Origin: Azorinus chamasolen
Lineage: Eukaryota; Mollusca; Bivalvia; Cardiida; Solecurtidae
Assembly (NCBI GenBank): GCA_963576725.1
Contig: OY755247.1
Span: forward strand, 10,837,534 to 10,901,533
Reading direction: 5' to 3'
Length of the DNA stretch: 64,000 nt
Made by a program: the position numbers and the translations under genes. Below, piece after piece: positions 60,206 through 64,000 of the stretch (positions within the stretch are counted from its first letter, which is position 1; each line of letters opens with the position of its first letter). The notes beneath the pieces were generated by a model. That model saw only the letters and a program-made list of their open reading frames with translations. It had not been told where the DNA came from and did no database searches.

Positions 60206-60925
60206 CCAAGGCACCTCTTCACATGACAAAGACTCAGTTGTACTAGCAGCTACTACTCCGCTCGTTTAACGATGTCTTACCATATATATCACATTTTATA
60301 CTGTAATAAATCTACCGATCTATCTAATTGTAAGACGTTTGTAGGAGATCCTCTGGATAATGCCGCGCCAATATGCTGAACGGCATTGCGTCACCAATGT
60401 AAGTTTATGTCACGGCCTCAGCTCAAGTGGTGGTAATTGGGGCTTGTTGCCCTCAATGTACGTGACAACAATATTTGTGAGTTCTACTTGATTAGCAGAG
60501 TATCAAATGATATAGAGATTCTATTTAGCCAGGTTCATCAGCTATGTGCCTTATTGTTGAAAGAGAAGCATTCAGTAAATAGTTGTCAAGTATCTGTAGC
60601 ATTGGACCAGTACGAAGAATTGTCGCAGTACCCGAGTTCAGTACAAATCCGAAGAATACCAGTATTTGCTCAGGAAGAAACTTATTTTTTTTCTTGATTG
60701 TTGGTAAAAGCAATTTGTTTAAGTAAGTCTCTTGAAAACATTTTAAAGACACCCTTACAAATAAATAAATTTTAATGAAGGAGTCGCTTAGATATACCAC
60801 TAATGAAAGTCATTTTGATCTCAAAATGTATGTCAATGAAATAACTGGTTTTAATCAGTTTGCATGTATAAACATCTTTGGAGCACGTCCTAAACCATTT
60901 GTTAAACATGCTTATTGAAAATAAT
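60206..60925. other. No recognisable feature
   Basis: An 86-codon plus-strand frame (60437-60697) shows no motif; it may continue the decayed element before it. Confidence 0.3.
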
Positions 60926-60929
60926 TACT

Positions 60930-61036
60930 GCTATTACTACTGCTTACTACTGCCACTGCTACAACAACTACTACTACTACTTTTACTACTGCTACTACAT
61001 CTACTACTACTGCTACTACTACCTCTATAACTACCT

Positions 61037-61084
<48 letters not shown>

Positions 61085-61302
61085 TACTACTACTAGTACT
61101 ACTACCAGCACTACTACTACTGCTGCTGCTACTACTACTACCAACACTACTACCACATGTGCCATTACTACTACCACTATTACTACTAATACTACTACTG
61201 CTGCTAACTATTGCTACTACTGCTACTACATCTACTACTACTGTTACTACTGCTAATACCTCTACCTCTACCACTACCTCTACCACTACCTCTACTACTA
61301 CA

Positions 61303-61333
<31 letters not shown>

Positions 61334-61539
61334 ACACTACTACTGCTGCTGCTGCTACTACTACTGTTACTACTATAATACTACCACATGTGCCATTACT
61401 ACTACATGTACCACTATTACTACTAATACTACTACTGCTGCTAACTATTGCTACTACATCTACTACTACTGTTACTACTGATACTACTTCTACCTCTATA
61501 ACTACCTCTTCCACTACCTCTAATACTACTACTACTACT

Positions 61540-61573
<34 letters not shown>

Positions 61574-61805
61574 CAACACTACTACTGCTGTTGCTGCTGT
61601 TGCTGCTGCCCCTGCTGCTACTACTACTACTACTACTGTTACTATTATACTACTACCACATGTGGCATTACTACTACCACTAACACTACTACAGCTATTA
61701 CTACTGCCACTACTACCACCACTACTACTACTACTACTAAAATACTACTACTACCGCTACTACTACTATTACTACTACTTCTACTACGGCTGCTACTACT
61801 ACTGT

Positions 61806-61840
<35 letters not shown>

Positions 61841-62035
61841 AAATACTTGTAGATCTACTGCTGCTTCTACTGTCACTACTACCACCACTACTTTTACTAC
61901 TGCATCTGATCCTACTACAACTAGTCAACTACTACTACTTTTACAACTACTGTTACTAGACTACCACTTAGTCTAGTACAACTACTACTTTTTCTACTAC
62001 TACTACCACCAACATCACTACCACCAAAACTACTA
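60930..62035 (+). repeat. ~1.1-kb (ACT/CTA)n microsatellite
   Basis: Trinucleotide array with interspersed GCT, ACC and TTA units. Higher-order blocks repeat, such as ACCACATGTGCCATTACTAC near 61150 and 61385 and a third ACCACATGTGGCATTACTAC near 61655. All long frames here encode homopolymer-like runs and are not genes. Confidence 0.95.
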
Positions 62036-62465
62036 ATTAAAGCAGAAGCAGAAAGCTATTGTTCTATCGTAAAATGTGTGAATATAACATTTGCATGTAT
62101 GTTGTAGATTACTAGAAAATAGAATGACAAAATTAAATACTTAAATCATTCAAATTTCTAAACATTTTTATTGTCAAAACATAAATGAAGGCATGCTCTG
62201 AAAATGGCCCCTATTATTAGAGACTTAGCAAATCAAATATTGTCTGGTAAACATATGACAAACTTAATACCTGATGTTTTTCCTTAAAAAAAATCCTTGT
62301 CATGATCGAATATGTGATAATCTTTTGTAAACAGTTAGGAGGTATGTTTTTTGGTTCTTATATCAAACAAATCGTCAAACAGACGACACGTTTTGCAGAC
62401 GACAATACTTTGCAGCGAAAGAGTAGAAACACCTGCACAAATTTTGAACCAACAACACAAAAATT
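62036..62465. other. No gene; faint TTAA-F-type end
   Basis: GCAGACGACAATACTTTGCA then GCGAAAGAGTAG at 62396-62426 resembles a TTAA-F-type right end. Confidence 0.35.
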
Positions 62466-62532
62466 TGAACAATAGCACACAAATCAACACACACACATGC
62501 TTGCGCACGCACGAACATACACACACGCGCAT
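62466..62532 (+). repeat. (AC)n/(GC)-rich simple repeat
   Basis: CACACACACATGCTTGCGCA and CATACACACACGCGCATA; alternating purine-pyrimidine. Confidence 0.85.
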
Positions 62533-62828
62533 ATTTTCTCAGCTTAATCTAAACTGTTTGCCAAGGTAACCACAGATCGCTAACGACAACAAAATCAATG
62601 CTATAGTGATAATAAGGATCCTCATGTAAGACAATTGATGCAATATTTCCAACTTGCAATTGCCTGTAATTGCAAATACAAATTTCAACAAGACAAACTG
62701 TCTTCATTTATCTCAATTATTGTATTTATTTCCCTATTACAAAAAAGACGAACAATATAAGATGAAGCCTGTAAGTATGTGGTATTGACGTATTTATTCC
62801 CACAAACCCATACTAAGGAAATGTGAAA

Positions 62829-62955
62829 ACAGTGTAGACCCATATCAGGGGCTCCTACAAAAGCGTTTTATCAGGATTTGCACTACATTAAAACCTCTCT
62901 ATAACGGCCACTAACTTACATCAAGTATTTTGTGTTAAAAGCAGGGGGTTGTGTG
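62829..62955 (+). mobile_element. TTAA-type core scrap and TA-A left end
   Basis: AACAGTGTAGACCCATATCA to TTATCAGGATTTGCACTA is a core II remnant; ATTAAAACCTCTCTATAACG from 62884 is the TA-A left part, lost after GGCAGGTGG-like sequence. Confidence 0.65.
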
Positions 62956-63670
62956 ATATAGCGGTATTATTATAACGACACCATACCTTAGGTTGTTATC
63001 TTTATTTCTCAAACCTAGAGATATGAGAACTGGCAGCATGTTCCTTACTTCTTAAGCCAGTCTCAAGCCAGACTGAAGCCAGCCTTCATTAGCTGTCATT
63101 TTAGAGCTGTTTATATACAAAGTTAGTGAACCAGGAAAACCCATCCAAATGCATAACTGACCTTTACTTGATATTAGTAAGTATGATTATGGCTGGTCAC
63201 TTACAAATGTACCACCGCATAATCCACCTGAACTGGTTCTTTTCACCATCTTTCTTTTACTGCGAAATTGTAGCATTGGAATGTCATTGGCGAAGACTGA
63301 GTCAGTCAATAGGCGTGCTCCACGTGTTACACGGCTAACCCGCGACGATAGTTTACCTGTCACGCCTCGCTCACTGCACACTCCATGTCGAGTCGGCTGT
63401 TTACATGTACATGTACGTGTGGACTAACGACACAGAGGGAGTGTTGTTTTGTTGTTTATTTCTATGACCCTGGACTAATACACACGATTTTAACCCCTCT
63501 CTCAACCAGGAGAATGAATGTCTATATATGCATATTCAATTATGAAATTATCCCCATGGTGTATACTTGTATACCGGGGTGTAAATAAAGATTTGTTCTG
63601 TTCTCTCTGTTCTGTTCAAAAGCCGTGTGGCATTAGCCTGCTAATAATCCCCATATTTACAAGAGAATAT
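62956..63670. other. No recognisable feature
   Basis: Slightly more GC-rich near 63290-63420; AAGCCAGTCTCAAGCCAGAC forms a short triple repeat at 63053-63090. No supported gene. Confidence 0.4.
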
Positions 63671-63671
63671 T

Positions 63672-63765
63672 ACAGTTGCTTAAAACAAGGTGAAAGTGAA
63701 AGCTTTAAGCAGCCACTTGCCGTAATATACCAACTAATTAACACAGTTTAGTGGCCGTTATAACG
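63672..63765 (-). mobile_element. TA-A MITE, tip-trimmed fragment
   Basis: CAGTTGCTTAAAACAAGGTG, AAAGTGAAAGCTTTAAGCAG, then TTAGTGGCCGTTATAACG. The hairpin tip and both termini are lost. Confidence 0.75.
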
Positions 63766-63797
63766 TTTTTGCTCAACAAATGAATGTCAATGATGTA

Positions 63798-64000
63798 CAG
63801 TAAAACCTCTCTATAACGGCCACTAAATTATGTTAATTAGTTGGTATTTAGGGCAGGTGACCGCCTAAAGCAAAGTGAAAGTAGAACAGAACGCTCCTAT
63901 TGGAGCGTTCTGTTTTACTTTCACCTTGCTTTAAGCAACCACCTGTCTTTAACACAAAATACTTTATGTAAATTAGTGGCTGTTATAGAGAGGTTTTACT
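63798..64000 (+). mobile_element. TA-A MITE, runs to the window end
   Basis: CAGTAAAACCTCTCTATAAC after TA; hairpin centre CGCTCCTATTGGAGCG; the right terminus GTTATAGAGAGGTTTTACT is cut one base short by the window. Confidence 0.93.

Noticed and set aside
60912..61683. Long open frames of up to 200 codons on both strands
   Set aside because: They translate the trinucleotide microsatellite into runs of V, S, T, L or Y. No domain or codon structure.
1..64000. CRISPR-like arrays of interspersed palindromes
   Set aside because: Palindromes are transposon cores at irregular spacing with their own terminal repeats and target duplications; the setting is eukaryotic.
1..64000. Hairpins as bacterial rho-independent terminators
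   Set aside because: Hairpins are not followed by T runs, and no bacterial genes or ribosome binding sites are present.

Overview
The window is AT-rich metazoan DNA with no intact protein-coding gene that I can support. Open frames are all short and mostly lie inside repeats. The repeat content points to a bivalve mollusc: three tandem-array elements resembling the bivalve 'pearl' family (two carry an ACGG/ACGA-type microsatellite), tandem units carrying the 'ggccataactctg' motif, and hundreds-of-bases palindromic mini-elements. The bivalve assignment is inference from repeat style; no gene supports it.

Roughly half the window consists of short non-autonomous DNA elements (MITEs) with a central hairpin. 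I use provisional labels. TA families (flanked by TA, termini beginning CAG, pogo/Tigger-like): TA-A (CAGTAAAACCTCTCTATAAC), TA-B (CAGTAAAACCTCTCTTAACC), TA-C (CAGTTGAACTTCGATATCTC), TA-D (CAGTAGAACCTGTCTTAAAC), TA-E (CAGTGAACCCTCATTATACC), TA-F (CAGTGATCCCTCTCTACAAC), TA-G (CAGTAAAATCTCGATACTAC), TA-H (CAGTAAAACCACTCTTAAGG). TTAA families (flanked by TTAA, termini beginning CCC, piggyBac-like): TTAA-A (CCCTTTCCCTCATATAAACG), TTAA-B (CCCATTCCCTCATATTGACG), TTAA-C (CCCTTAGCCTGCTA), TTAA-D (CCCATTTGCTCCCACG), TTAA-E (CCCTTCGCTTGCTA), TTAA-F (CCCTTTCACCGCCAATG), TTAA-G and TTAA-H (one copy each). HP-1 is a hairpin family with termini CAGAGCTCCAGATAAGATGC. LR-1 is a ~250 bp solo-LTR-like repeat, and SR-1 a ~300 bp repeat with an internal GACA/GACG microsatellite.

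The hairpin cores fall into classes that cut across the terminal families. Core I (centre AGCTCC-TA-GGAGCT, arms containing GCTTAA and GAAAGT) sits in most TA families and in TTAA-G. Core II (CAAACAG, then CCTGAT-AGACG) sits in TTAA-A, C, D, E, F and H. TTAA-B and HP-1 have their own cores. In HP-1 the two arms vary together from copy to copy. Several copies of different families have lost one arm up to about the hairpin centre. These are the main unusual signals.

Layout: 0-10 kb, dense TTAA-A, TA-A and LR-1 copies with one copy carrying a 39-bp internal expansion. 10-15 kb, TA-B/TA-C pairs, a pearl-like tandem element and tRNA-like sequences. 15-20 kb, a 0.6 kb TIR transposon, a long palindrome, then a train of abutting TTAA elements. 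20-34 kb, HP-1 copies and nested insertions. 34-40 kb, an unusually symmetrical TTAA-A, a candidate TIR element and a 1.7 kb pearl-like array. 40-50 kb, TTAA-C and TTAA-A chains and a 416-bp insertion with an 11-bp target duplication. 50-53 kb, a broken Penelope-like reverse transcriptase between two direct repeats. 54-64 kb, a chimeric TTAA element, a third pearl-like element, a 71-bp minisatellite, a 1.1-kb ACT/CTA microsatellite, and a TA-A copy running off the window end.
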